The notes beneath the pieces were generated by a model. The model made no database searches. It was not told where the DNA came from and was given only the letters and a program-made list of their open reading frames with translations. From Cryptomeria japonica (Eukaryota > Streptophyta > Pinopsida > Cupressales > Cupressaceae), in the NCBI RefSeq assembly GCF_030272615.1, contig NC_081409.1, forward strand, positions 244,987,502 to 245,051,501: DNA of 64,000 nucleotides, given 5' to 3'. This document shows positions 21,307 to 33,142 of the stretch, piece by piece. A program made the translations under genes and the position numbers. The first letter of the stretch is position 1; every line of letters begins with the position of its first letter.

Positions 21307-21936
21307 TCAAAAAAATCCCTTACTCTTACTCCTTGAGCACCTACTGAGTTCAAGCTCCATTTTGATGTCTCCCATCTCGGCATGCCCTACCCCTGTTCTT
21401 CGAGTGCCTCGTCTCATAACCATATTTGGCCAAGCTCGCATCAATTCATTCCCCTCATGCTTGTGACATCGAATGATCGATTTGAGATTTTTCCAGGCCC
21501 TTGCAATATCCAATTCATAAGTTTCTTTATCCACCTTTCCCTCCCACCTAAAAAAGGGAACAATCCCAAACTCTGCAGCTTCTGCATTTTCTTCAATCCC
21601 TTCTGAAAAATCTGACCCTACTCCTAGAACCGCCCACTCTAAAATGGAATTCAAACCATGAAGCATCTTCTCCTCAAAGAGTGAAGTTGCAGCCCATTTA
21701 ACCACTTCAGTGTCTTCATCCAACTCAAGACTCCGGGTAATGATCATGGAAATAATATCCAGATTTACCCTCCATCTTCGTTTGTTCTCCATGAATAAAC
21801 TACCTAGGACCCCTAAAGCAACATACACCACCTCCTCTTCCTTATATCTGAGAAGCTCTTGCATTCTCTCCTTGCTCACCGGTCCTTTAAAACCCTTCTG
21901 TTGTTTCTTGGTGCTTACTGTAAAATTTGCTTCCAT
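21307..21936 (-). CDS. ORF3A in LINE-C, unknown function
   Basis: This is the longest intact copy of the third frame, 209 codons from MEANFTVSTKKQQ. Blocks shared with LINE-B and LINE-E are TKKQ near the start, KRRWRVNLDIISMIITRSLEL, and GLNSILEWAVLGVGSDF. The C-terminal third is basic (RRGTRRTGVGH). No catalytic motif, zinc knuckle, signal peptide or membrane segment is seen, and I do not recognise the family. It starts about 490 bp after the RNase H stop in transcript order. That it stays open while ORF2 of the same element is full of stops is notable, but could be chance in one copy. Confidence 0.7.
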   Translation of the reverse strand: MEANFTVSTKKQQKGFKGPVSKERMQELLRYKEEEVVYVALGVLGSLFMENKRRWRVNLDIISMIITRSLELDEDTEVVKWAATSLFEEKMLHGLNSILEWAVLGVGSDFSEGIEENAEAAEFGIVPFFRWEGKVDKETYELDIARAWKNLKSIIRCHKHEGNELMRAWPNMVMRRGTRRTGVGHAEMGDIKMELELSRCSRSKSKGFF

Positions 21937-22425
21937 GGCTTCCCTATCTCACCCAACTATTCACACCTCTTCTAAAAAAAGCCAGACAAATATCTATATG
22001 CAATAAAGCATATTTACACCCTGCCTTTAAACACTTCTCAAGGTCAAAGCTCGGCAAAAAAATGATTTAGAAATCTACATTTCACACATTTAAGATCTGC
22101 ATTCCATCACAGCATCGTCCTTCCTGACAAATAAAAATACTTCCAAATCTATTCGGACACGTGAAATCCCTTCCCTTATTGATTAGCGCGTAAGGTGATC
22201 TATATCAATCTTTCAAACTATCATTTTATTCATCATTTATGAGCCTTTCAATCTTCCCACGCCGACTTTTAATTATGCCAACATTTAATAGAATCCCATT
22301 GAGAAATTAAGTTCCACAATTGAAACACTAGAATAAAAAAAGACTTCCCAAAGAAAACGTCATTTTCCCAACTCAAAATCATAGTTTTTCGGCTTTAAAA
22401 AGATATTACCCAAAAAATACTAAAA

Positions 22426-25400
22426 CTAAAGGATCTCGAAATCTACAAAATCATCCTCCAATTTAAGAAAGCATTTGAAATCATCAAGTCCCAAATCCCC
22501 TTCCTGATCAAAACTAAGAGCCCATTTTGATAGAATATCAGCCTCCTTATTACCCTCTCTTCTAATGTGGCTCACCTGAAACTGATCAAAAAAATTTAGC
22601 TCTTCTAAAATCAAAGAAACATAACCCTGCAAATGCCACACACTTATTGCCCCATTTTTAATGGCTTGAATTATAATAAATGAATCCCCCTTCTAAATGT
22701 ATATTTTTAACACCTGCATTTTGTGTTATCCTGATTGCTATAAGCATTGCATAAGCTTCAACCTTGTTATTAGTTCCATACTTAATTCTCATGTACCCAT
22801 ATATTTAACAATCTCACTCTTCTTATTTCTAATGACAAAACCCACTCCAGAGAGTCCGAGATTAAATTTAGTTGCCCCATCAAAATTGACCTTATACCAA
22901 CCTTCTGCTAGGGGTTTCCAATCCGAATGTAACTTCTCTTGTTTACTATAGGTCTTCACATTCCATGCCCCATGTCTAATCTTAATCATTGGCCACAACT
23001 TACAAATCCTTTCATCCTCCATTGTGTATGGAAAAGAAATTGAATGAGGTTGCGATGTTGGAGTCCCAAAAGCTTCCTCAATTGCTAGATTTATTCTATC
23101 ATTTATCTTTCAATCCTCCTCCCATTTGTCCAAAAAGATTCTACGGTTTCTCTCTTTCCATATTTCCTATATTAATAAAGAGGGGCTCAAAATCCATATA
23201 CTTGAGAGTGTAGATTTCCTTGTAGGAATTGGCCAACTTTCAAACACCCCTTTGAGAAAATTTTGCATTGGTCCATGCCAATTTAATTTTTCTTTTAGAT
23301 TGGTCCAGTGCCTTGAGGCAACTTCACATTGTAAAAGAAGGTGATCAACAAATTCTTCATCACCCCCACACATCATGCACTTGGATGGGCCAACAAAACC
23401 AAGACGTTTCCTCCTCTCCCCTGTCAAAATCTTACCTTTAACAACTATCTAGGCAAAAAACCCCACTTTAGGCAAACAATCCTTGTTCCTTAACCTTCGA
23501 AGTCTCCAAATCCCTTCCTTCAAAAACTTGAAAAACCTAATTTAACAGAGTATTTCCCATCTTGAACCCCACACCAAATAACTTTATCCTCATTACTTGT
23601 CAAAAGTAATTTTTATTGATCCAATACCTCCTTTAATAGACTTTATTGTTGATCTAAGATCCCTATTGTAGCAAGATCCTTCCAGGCCCATTCAACCCCA
23701 AGCCCTTCCTTGGTTGTCACATAATCTCTAGCTCTTTCTCCCCATAGGAGCACTAGATGATCTTTGGTCCCCTGTAGCCCATCAATCTCTTTCAAAGTTG
23801 TTAATCCCGACCAAGAATCCTCCCAAAATTTAGCTTTTTCTCCATTTCCAATCTGCTAAGAGATATGATCAGTTATAACCTTCCTACAACTAATAATGAA
23901 ATTCCATATTACTGACCCTTTAGGCAGGTTTTGGATTGTGAATATTCGATGATCTTCCAAGGAGTCAAGATACTTTGCTCTCATAACTTTGACCCAAAGC
24001 ATATTTGGACTGGAATAGAGATTCCAAACCAATTTAGCTCCAAGAGCTTCATTCATCAAGTGCCAATCTCTCAAACAAACCCCACCCTTGTTCCTTGTTC
24101 CTTGATTTGTAGATTTTATCCCAAGCTACTAACGGGATTTTGTCCTACTCATTGGGTCCATTCCAAAAAACAAATCTCATCCTATGGTTAATTATCATGA
24201 TAACCTTGCTTGGAATATTTAAACACATCATAGAATAAATAGGAATGGCAAAGATAACAGACCTTAGCATTAGAATTATTTTAGTTGAAGAGAGTCATAT
24301 ACTTTTCCAGCCATCCATTTTAGTTAAACAACTATCTATTAGACCCTTCCATAAATCCGATTTTCTAGCACCACCAGAAAAAGGAATACCAAAATATTTG
24401 CCCAACATATTACCAATTTTCATACCAAGAACCCTACAAATCTCCCTCTATTTTGTTGGATCAGTATTGAAAAAGAATATTTATGATTTATGCCAATTGA
24501 CTTTCTACCTCAAGGCCTGTTCATAATCATCTAAGGTATGCTTAATCACTCTAGCTTCCCTACCAGATGCCTCTCCAATAAGGAAAGCGTCATTAGAAAA
24601 TTGTAGATGGGTAAGGGGCTCAACATTATCAGTGATTTTTACACCCTTCCAAACACCTTCATCACCTTTCTTTGAAATCAGTCTTCCAAGCAATTCTGCC
24701 ATTATAATGAACAAGAAAGGGGATAATGGATCCCCTTGTCGAATTCACTTATTGGATTCAAAAAACACCCTGCGGACTACCATTAACAAGAATCAAAAAG
24801 TGTGGGGAGCTAATGCAACTTTTCACCCATGAAATCCAGTCATTGGAGAAACCAAATATAAACAAAATTTGTAAAAGAAAGCCTCTATTAACCTCATCAT
24901 GAGCTTTCTTAATATCAACTTTTACCATCATTTTCTCTGTTTTTGCTAATCTAATAAAATGGACAGTCTCGTATGCAAGAATTATGCCTTCATAAATTGA
25001 TCTCCCTAGGGCAAAGCCACTCTATTAATTAGAAATCACCGAATCTAAAACAACTTGAAGCCTCTTAGAAATGACCTTAGAAATTATCTTATAAGTAGTG
25101 TTACACAAGGAAATAGGTTAGAAATCATCAAAAGAATTAATTGTTGTCTTCTTAGGGATCAAGGCATTAAAAGTGTTGCTAAAATATTTTAAAATAAAAA
25201 CCCCTCTTCTTGATTCCTCCACCACATCCACAATGTCCATAGCCAAGAGGTTCCAAAAATTTTGGAAGAAAAGAGCTGAAAAGTCATCCAGTCCTGGAGA
25301 TTTGTCCGCCTCTAGACTGAAAACTGCACGTCTCACTTCCTCCTGCGAAATGGGCTCCATTAACATTTGTTGTTCTCTTCTTTAATACATGAGGGGATGA

Positions 25401-26674
25401 CATCCAAAATTGGGTGTGGATCATCAATATGTCCCTCCTCACCGTTATATATTTTTGAAAAGAGCCCCACAACCTTCGAATTAATTTGATCAGCTTCTCA
25501 AAGTAAATCTCCATTTTCATTCTTAATAGAAAAGAAATTATTGTGCGTCCTTCTAACTTTAACTGAGGTGTGAAAAAATTTCATTTCTATCACCCTCTTT
25601 GAGCCAAGTCTCCCTTGATTTTTGACGCCAATACAATTTCTCCCTAGCTAGTGTTTCAAAGCATATTTTATTTAACTCCTCTTTTGCATAAGCTTCTTCA
25701 TCCATACCCTAAGAAATGATCTGCTTGTGCAACACTTTTAGCTCACCTTCTATCCTTAGCTTCTCACTAAAAATATTTTTAAAGGACTCTCTATTCTATC
25801 TTTTGATCTGTTCTTTCACAAATTGAAGCTTTTTGAAAAAAATGAAAGCTTTATTACCCGTTACCTCAGGAGCTTGATGCCACCAAGAATCCACACAATT
25901 TTTGAAGTTGTTGTCTCTTAGGCACATTGCCTCAAACTTAAAAGGACATTTGTTTGGAGCTAAATCATCTTATAATCTGAGACAGATTGGATAATGATCT
26001 GAACCTATAATAGGAATAAATTCTGCAATACAAGTCTAATGTGAATCAGACCAATCACCCGTAATGAAAAAAAAGTCATGTCGCTGAGCTATGTTTAAAA
26101 AACCACTCCTTCTATTAGTCTAGGTGAAGTCACTAGATCTGAAAGGGATCTCAATCATACCATTGTCCAACACAAAAACACTGAAATCCTTGTGGCTTTG
26201 TCCATTCCAATCAATCCCCCCCATTTTATTTGATGGGTGAAGAAGAGCATGAAAATCTCCACCAATGATAAACAAATTATTCTCATTCTGTTTCAACAAG
26301 ATCAAAATTTCGCTCCATAACTATTTCTTTTGCTCAGGATTGTTAGGACCATAAACATTTAAGACATAGAAACTAGAGTGAATCGGTTTTGAAATATTTT
26401 TTACCAACTAACATTATCTATCATGAATAGCCACTTCAACCTCTATAACCGAGGCTCTCCATAACACAGACAAACACCCCGAAGCTCCTTGAGCTTCAAC
26501 TAACTTATAATTTCAAGTTGGGAATCTCCTAACAAAAGAGTCAAAGTCTTCCACTTTGATTTTGGTCTCTCGAAGCAAAACTAAATCCGGCCTCACTTGA
26601 TCAAGACATCTCTTGATCAAGTGAATCTTGTCAGGGGCATTGTAGCCTCTGACATTCCACGATATGGCTCTCAT
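22426..26674 (-). pseudogene. LINE-C ORF2 (endonuclease, RT, RNase H), decayed
   Basis: The start is MRAISWNVRGYNAPDK at 26674, an endonuclease N-terminus (WNVRG; RETK in place of QETK). RT blocks follow at 25366-25118 (EADKSPGLDDFSALFFQ, ALIPKK) and near 24720-24505, with LSPFLFIIMAELLGRL. The catalytic motif at about 24580-24600 reads FSND instead of FVDD, so the second Asp pair is broken. WNLYSSPNMLWVKVMRAKYL (24074-23856) and the zinc-binding block MCGGDEEFVDHLLLQC (about 23340-23390) follow. RNase H is at 23022-22426 (VNFDGATKFNLGLSGVG, REGNKEADILSKWA). Many stops and frame changes; inactive. Confidence 0.85.
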
Positions 26675-26820
26675 TTCTTCTAAGAAGAAGCATAACCTCT
26701 TCCCAATCTCAATTTGCTTTGGCAAGCAACATTGCCCACCATCTGTAAGTTAACCCTATTGGATTTAACTCCTCGCTTCCCCTTCTCTCCAATTTTGACT
26801 TTGGCCTAGAGAGAGGGGGT

Positions 26821-28606
26821 CTATTCCAAAGTTCTCTTCTCCGATTCGCTTGCACAAGCTAGCCAACCCAGATCATCCACCTCTTCTTGAGTAAACAAAG
26901 AAACATCCTCCATGTCTGAATTTGAAGAATTGTCTATACTATCCTGTAGTCCCTCAAAGGAAACATCCAGATTTCTAATAGGGGAGATCTGTATATCCTT
27001 AAAAATTGGGTCTTCTTCTGCCATATCAGTAGAATCTTGTTGAGGATTCAGATCTATATTACTAAAAATTTGGTCTTGTGAAGGATTTTGGGTCATATCT
27101 ATTGAAACCATCCTTAAAGCAGGAATTTGGATTGCTTCAACAACAGGTCTTTCAAAAAACTCCTTGTTTACCTTATTTGATTCCTTTTTCTCTAACTCCT
27201 CTTTAATCATCTTAGAAGTTTTGATCTCTTCTATAGTAATCTCATTATCAACCATCTCTCTCACCTCATTCCTACCATCTCCCATTATTTTTGAATCAAA
27301 AAAATTTTCCCCTCATTGACCATGTGCCTCATAGTCTAAAAATTCTTATCCATATTAGAGTTCACAGATGTATAAATGTCCTCCTTAGATTCTGAGTTTG
27401 AAGAAAAGGTGTTACATTCAAAGATTTCATCTATAACACTCTTTTGCAGACCACTTCCCAAACTAAAAAATGTATGAACTGTCTCTATCAACCTTCCTTT
27501 TAGAAGAATGAAGCATCTCCCAATCCCTCTTGTTCCATTGCTTTTCCCATTGAAGCCCTTTTGAGAGAGATATAATCTCTTCAACTAAATGATTTTTGAA
27601 CAATTTGCTTCCCTTTATCCCCTTCTCTACACTTCCCACTAGGGTGAGCTAAGGTCTTACATTTCGAGCAAGATTCCATTTCCTCTTCAATCATGATCTT
27701 TTGTTTCCAAACTCCTGATCCTGATTTAATCTCAATTACATCAGGAAGAATATGTATCGTCTACCAATTAATGCATATTATTGTAAACATACTTAGAGTA
27801 TTCTTATCAACAACTTCCTCTGCCATTACAAAATCTCTGAGTCTATTACCTACCCTCTTTAGAGTTTCCATATCCTTATATTCCTTGGGTAAATCTAGTA
27901 GCTTCAACCAGATTGGAACTATGTTAGAAAATTATTATTGAGGATCGAAATTAGGTTTTCATGGTTTGAATAAAAAACCTTTTACCTCCATGAAATAGGG
28001 TCCACTATTCAAAATCTAATCTCTATCATGCATCAAATGGCATATAACCCAAAAAATACCATTTGCTATTGTTTTTAACTCTATATTTTTGCCCCACTCT
28101 TCATTGTACCAGGAACAAACTTTGGGAAAGGCGAGTAAAATAACCCCCCCCCCTCCCCATTTCATAAAAAGAGCCTTATCTTGGAGAAACCAGACTGACT
28201 CACTCCATTCTATATTATCTATCTCCAGAGAAACTACTCGATTGTATTCAAAGTTAGGGTTTACCTCTAAAACCTTGGCCACTTTTGCCGAGGGTTTTGG
28301 GCGCCAAAATTTCTCTTGCACTAATTTGAAATCCACTCTTGGGTTGTTATGAATAGCCCAAAAACCATCAAACCTCTTCCCTTGATGTGACCAAGAAAAC
28401 CTAAAATCTGATTCACCCTTCCGTTTCCAGCGATTTTGGTTCACCAAAGCCTTCCATGACCAATTCAATTGGTTGTAATCATTTCTAGAGTCACTGAAAT
28501 GGGATTCATTAAATCTTTTTTTCAAAGGCCACCTATAATATTCTCTTCCACTGTATCAAAACCCTTCATGCATCCTGAAACCAGGCCATGACCACTTCTC
28601 CGCCAT
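26821..28606 (-). pseudogene. LINE-C ORF1, DUF4283 plus zinc knuckle, decayed
   Basis: It begins MAEKWSWPGFRMHEGF at 28606, then breaks at a TGA, and continues in the open stretch 28525-28016 with the DUF4283-like part (FLQDKALFMKWGGGG). A stop follows DRD. The next blocks are KPNFDPQ and LLDLPKEYKDMETLKRVGN, and then a CCHC knuckle at about 27630-27690, CSKCKTLAHPSGKC. The acidic C-terminal part lies at 27285-26821. It differs from LINE-A in having the knuckle. Frameshifts and stops make it a pseudogene. Confidence 0.78.
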
Positions 28607-28626
28607 CCAAAAAAATCCAAGTATGT

Positions 28627-28813
28627 ATTTTTTATAATTATAGTTTTGCAATTTTTTGTAAATCATTCTACTTTTTATTAATACTTTTTGAAAATCATAA
28701 TTTTATTTTTAATCAATATAACTTTATAACATTTAATCTTAAATTTCAATATTTTTCATTTAGTCATTAAAAAAAATCTATTTGTACTTTATTATTAATA
28801 TTATATAGTTTTA
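28627..28813. repeat. AT-rich repeat island between LINE-C and LINE-D
   Basis: It matches 15700-15890 in order (TATGTATT, TCATTCTA.TTTTTATTAATACTTTTT, ATATTTTTCATT.AGT). It is the piece of the old repeat left between two insertions. Confidence 0.7.
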
Positions 28814-29149
28814 TAATTATTAATAGTTTTTTTATTATGGCCAAAATAGGTTTTGAAGGGACCCAAAACCCTTTACATTATAGAAGTTCCATGAAGTCTC
28901 AACCAACAGTTAAGCCAAGAAAGAACACAACAACCAAAAACCCCATAACAAAAATAATCCATAAAATAACACAACACAGAAAAACCAAGAAAAAGATAAC
29001 ACAAAACACAAGAAAACCAATAGAAGACCAACACAAAAGAAGCCAAGAGCTAGCCCTGATCTAGCAGTTTCACAGTATATTCCATCTATTTTTCAATCTC
29101 AGTCATATTATCAACAATCTTCCTGAACATCTAAAAATCGGGAGGAGGT

Positions 29150-30708
29150 CTATGCCTTCCTCTTCAACATACCTCTAGTCCTTTTGCTGGGTCCCAAAGA
29201 AGTGTCTTGTTCAGCACTGGCTTCCACATCCACAACATTATTCAACTGAAATTGTTCTTCAAAGCTTCTAATCATATTTTTAAGGCTCTCCATTGTGGAA
29301 CCAAGCACCCCACGACTAGTCTTAACAACATTCTTGATGGATTCCTTTATTTTTGCATTTTCATTTTCCAGAGCTTCCATCCTAGCTTCATAGCCTCTTT
29401 TGAAATTGTCAAAGGTATCCATAGTGGATTTGAGGCTATCAATGAGAGAGGCAATATCCTTCTCAAATATGGGGCAATATCATCTAGCACCTTCCCTTTA
29501 TGCATCTTCTTAACCTTTTCTTTAACAATTTCTAGGTTGTTGCTATCAGCTCTTTGTTTGAGTTGAATCTCCTTAATTTCATGGAAAACCCATTTGAAGA
29601 TTTCAAAAGTGTCCACGACCCCGTCTCTAGCAAGAGCAAGAACATCAATGACAAACTCCTTCTTAGAGGACAACAATTGCGGATCAAGAGATGTCTGGAA
29701 GGGCTATCTTTTTTTAAAGTTTTGAGCAGGACGAGACTCGCTAGAAGTAGAGGGAGAAAGGCTATTACCCTGGCTAAACAACTTACCAGTCGAGGCACCA
29801 ATATTAGTAGAGGGAGGGGTGCATGAGGTGCAAGGGTTTTTAATTTTAGGGCTTTTACCAACACAAACTTTCCCTTTATTTTTTGCCAAAGAGGAAATAA
29901 ATTTCTCATCCTCTGACTCAGTATTAAAATCATCCTCCAAATCCTGAGAGTCTTTCATCTCAGAATTGACCTCATGGATGGAGGCAGCCAAAAGAGGCAT
30001 AGCTTTCAAATGATTAGAAATAAGAAGGATGAGGCCTTCATGTAGAAGAGGGTTTTTTACAGGATCCTTTATATGATCAAAAACGCTTGCATTAAGGGAT
30101 TTCGCAAGAAAAAAGGGAAAAGAGATCCGAACCTTATGTTGGAAATGGTTAAGAAGAGAAAAATGGTAGGCAAAGGCATGGGTATACCCTCCATCAAGAG
30201 TCACATATTCCATGATCACCTTCAAAACAACTCTCCAGATGGACTTTATATTCAAAGTATTGTAACTAGTTGTTCCATCTCTCACTAAATTTCTCTTCTC
30301 CATCTCCTTCTTAGGGAAGAGTTTAACTGCCTCCTTAGAAAATTTCATGTATTTATAAAATTTAGCTCCTTCTGTAGAAAGACCAGTACCCTCAGCAATG
30401 AGGTCCTCATTAACAGCAATGTCTCTGCCAAACAGTTTGACAAGGCCCTTATTGTAATTTTTTATGAAGTCCTTTGTAACCCTAGCTTTTACCCTATGCA
30501 GCTTCTCAATTTAGATGGAAAAGCCATCTTTCTCCAGTATCCTCCAAATAGTTTGATTGTTTCTCATAACAGTGCAATTCATAGGCTCCACCCTCCTCAA
30601 ATCTCCCCTCATTTTACCACACCTATACCCCCAAAATAGTCTACAAATTATCCGGCCACTCCACTTCTTCGAGCAGGAATAAGAAATGTCTCTGGATCTC
30701 AAATTCAC
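29150..30708 (-). pseudogene. ORF3B in LINE-D, unknown protein with coiled-coil tail
   Basis: One frame from 30708 to 29704 is broken only by TAA at 30511-30513. After frame changes it continues through 29676-29347 and 29422-29150. The N-terminal part has VTLDGGYTHAFAYHFSLLNH and ISFPFFLAKSL, a type of helical protein that I associate with plant transposable elements but cannot name. An acidic Ser-rich linker follows, then a likely coiled coil (MEALENENAKIKESIKN...MESLKNMIRSFEEQ) and a basic end KRTRGMLKRKA. About 500 residues in total. It is not homologous to ORF3A as far as I can see. It sits directly downstream of RNase H; a separate insertion is possible but no TSD or poly(A) marks one. 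Confidence 0.65.
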
Positions 30709-30859
30709 CTAGAAAATGTGTGGGAAGAATGCACTAGAAGAGAAATAAATTCTAAAATCTCAGGAAGTGTCCTTCGCACACCATGCACCATTACTTCTAA
30801 TAATAAAAAATTTGACAAGTAATTTATAAATCATTTTTATCATCATTATAACTTAACTT

Positions 30860-33137
30860 TACGACTGGTGAGGTTATCATGTCATATTAACCCCCTCACA
30901 CCATCATTCAATTTGTCCCCTTTTCTCCACATTAACTTTTCATTAGCCTTAATACCTAGGTTGGCAAAATAGTCTACCACCTTATTGTTTTCTCTATAAG
31001 TGTGAGATATATAACATTGTTCAAAGAATTGAATAATTGAAAATGAAAGATTTATCCAATTTGCAATGTTCCATGAAGGACTTGAGACTTTTTTAAGGCA
31101 TTGTATAATATTTTTAGAATCCCCTTCAATCCAAACCTTAGATCAATTCATCTGTTTAGCAATTAGAAGTACTCGGTAGGCTCCAATGGCTTCAGAGATG
31201 TGGTTGGTCTGGGTACCCAAGGGGAGTGCCATAACCAAGATACAAACGCCATTATTATCCCTTATCACTCCCCCACACCTAGCAAGACCCAGATTACCCT
31301 TTGACACCCCATCAAAATTAATTTTGAACCATCCCATAGGAGGACCAAGCCAAATAGTTCCAACATACTATTTTTTTTCAGCTTGAAAACTCTAGAAATA
31401 TCAATTTGAACTTGCCACACCGTAGCCATCTTATAATCATAATCCAAGAAGCTTTGAGACTCTTATCTAAGATTGGGACCATTGAGATAATTAAATTTTT
31501 CCTTAATAGCCCTCTGAATTTTTTGAAAGACAATCTCAACAGATAAGGCCGTATCTTTGAAGATTCTATTGTTCCTCTCTTTCCATATACCCCAAACAAG
31601 ATGCGGAAGAGAGTAGGACCAAAATATTTATATGAGTTGATTATTACTAGGAGACCTCCATTGGTTGAAGAGATCTGACATAGAAGAAGGTAAGACCCAA
31701 CTAAGATCCTAAAATTGTAACATTCTTCCCCAGATTTCCTGAATAGATTCTACTTCAGCCATATAGAGAATACAAATGGTTGGCAATTGAAATCCTCTCT
31801 TACATAAATTGTCTGTGGTCAAAATTTTATTTTGGAGGAGAAACCAGAAAAAAATATTGACCTTTGGAATAACATTTTTTATCCAAGCTTTAGCCCAAAC
31901 ATGACTATAAGAATTTTGATTCTGAAACATCATAGCAAAAGCAAAAGAAACCAAATACTTACCAAAACGGTCAACCTTCCACACCATCATGTCCTATGAT
32001 TGAACTGCAAAGATCAAATGAAGCATAATTTGTAAAGGTAGAAGTTTTGGACTAACCCGAAGCAGATTGACCTAACTATTATTCTTCTAGTAGTCTTCAA
32101 CTGGATGACCAAATCTTCTAATGCATTCATTCCTAAAGGGATTGAAAGAGTAATTAAAGACTAGAGGCTCTTTACCAATCCAATTATCCTCCCAAAACAA
32201 GATGCTCGGTCTGTTACCCACTTTCCAATCAACACCTTTTGCAATGAAACTTCTAGCTTTAATAATACTATTCCAAAGATAGGATCCTCGAGGTAAAGAA
32301 TCAGAAGTTATGAATTCTTTAAATGAGGTGAATTGGCTTAAGTATTTATTGTGTAATATTGAGTTCCATTCCATTCTCTTTGAAAAAATTCTCCACACCT
32401 GCTTCACCAACAAAACCTAATTAAAAGATCTTATATCCCTCAAACCAAGCCCACCAAGCTTCTTTGGCTTGCACAACTCACTCCAAGCAATCGACAAAAT
32501 CCTCTTCTTTTCCTCAACTCTAGACCACAAGAATCTCTTCTGAATACTATCAATGATGTCTACAAATTTAGCTAAAATTCTAAAAAAGCTCAAGGAATAA
32601 ACAAGAAGGTTCTGCAAGGTAGCTTTCAACAATTGAATTTTTCTAGCCTGACTGAGAATGGCTCCTTTCCAACCAACAAGCTTTCTATTGAATCTCTCCA
32701 CTAGTGACACCTAGAAAGAATCAAGTGGTGAAGATCCAAAAGGGAGCCCCAAATAAGTGGAAGGGAAGTCACCAATAGAACACCCCAATAAATTTGCAAT
32801 TTTATTTTGCCTTTCAACATGACTGTTGAGAAAAAAGAGAGAACATTTACCTCTATTAATAAACCATCTTGAAGATTCTTCATAGGTAACAAGGACTTTT
32901 TTAAAGGTTCTAGCCTCTCCAATAACAAAAGTTCCCATCATAATGGTATCATCAACAAATTGTTGATGAGAGAAAATAGTAGAGTCAGAGGAAGGGCGAA
33001 GGCCCTTTAGGCTTCCCTCTCTAACCATCTTCTAAAGATACCTTCCAAGACTTTCCGCCATAATAGTGAAAAGGACTGGGGAGATGGGATCCCCTTGTCT
33101 AATACCCTTAGAGGACCTAAAGAAATGAGAAGGCAAC
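30860..33137 (-). pseudogene. LINE-D ORF2, 3' part (RT end to RNase H)
   Basis: This continues the RT after the copia insertion: NGLPSHFFRSSKGIRQGDPI at the edge, then HQQFVDDTIMMG near 32955 with the catalytic FVDD kept, YLGLPFGSSP, and WKGAILSQARKIQLLKATL. The zf-RVT region is at 31990-31709 and RNase H at about 31345-30870 (INFDGVSKGNLGLARCGG, NHISEAIGAY, WIEGDSKNIIQCL). Stops occur at 32711, 32417, 32087 and 31709, and elsewhere. Removing the copia between its CCATT repeats restores a continuous reading ...TNTSILVNG-LPSHFF. Confidence 0.87.
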
Positions 33138-33142
33138 CCATT

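Larger units (their letters stand above)
20879..28626 (-). mobile_element. LINE-C, near full length, decayed, with ORF3A
   Basis: The element spans 20889-28616 on the minus strand between 10-bp direct repeats CCAAGTATGT (20879-20888 and 28617-28626). A T-run at 20891-20899 is the poly(A) end. In transcript order it has ORF1 from 28606, ORF2 from 26674, RNase H ending at 22426, and ORF3A at 21936-21307. The 5' leader before the ORF1 ATG is only about 10 bases. Many stops and frameshifts show it is old. Removing it rejoins the AT-rich repeat found intact at 15.66-15.72 kb. Confidence 0.87.
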
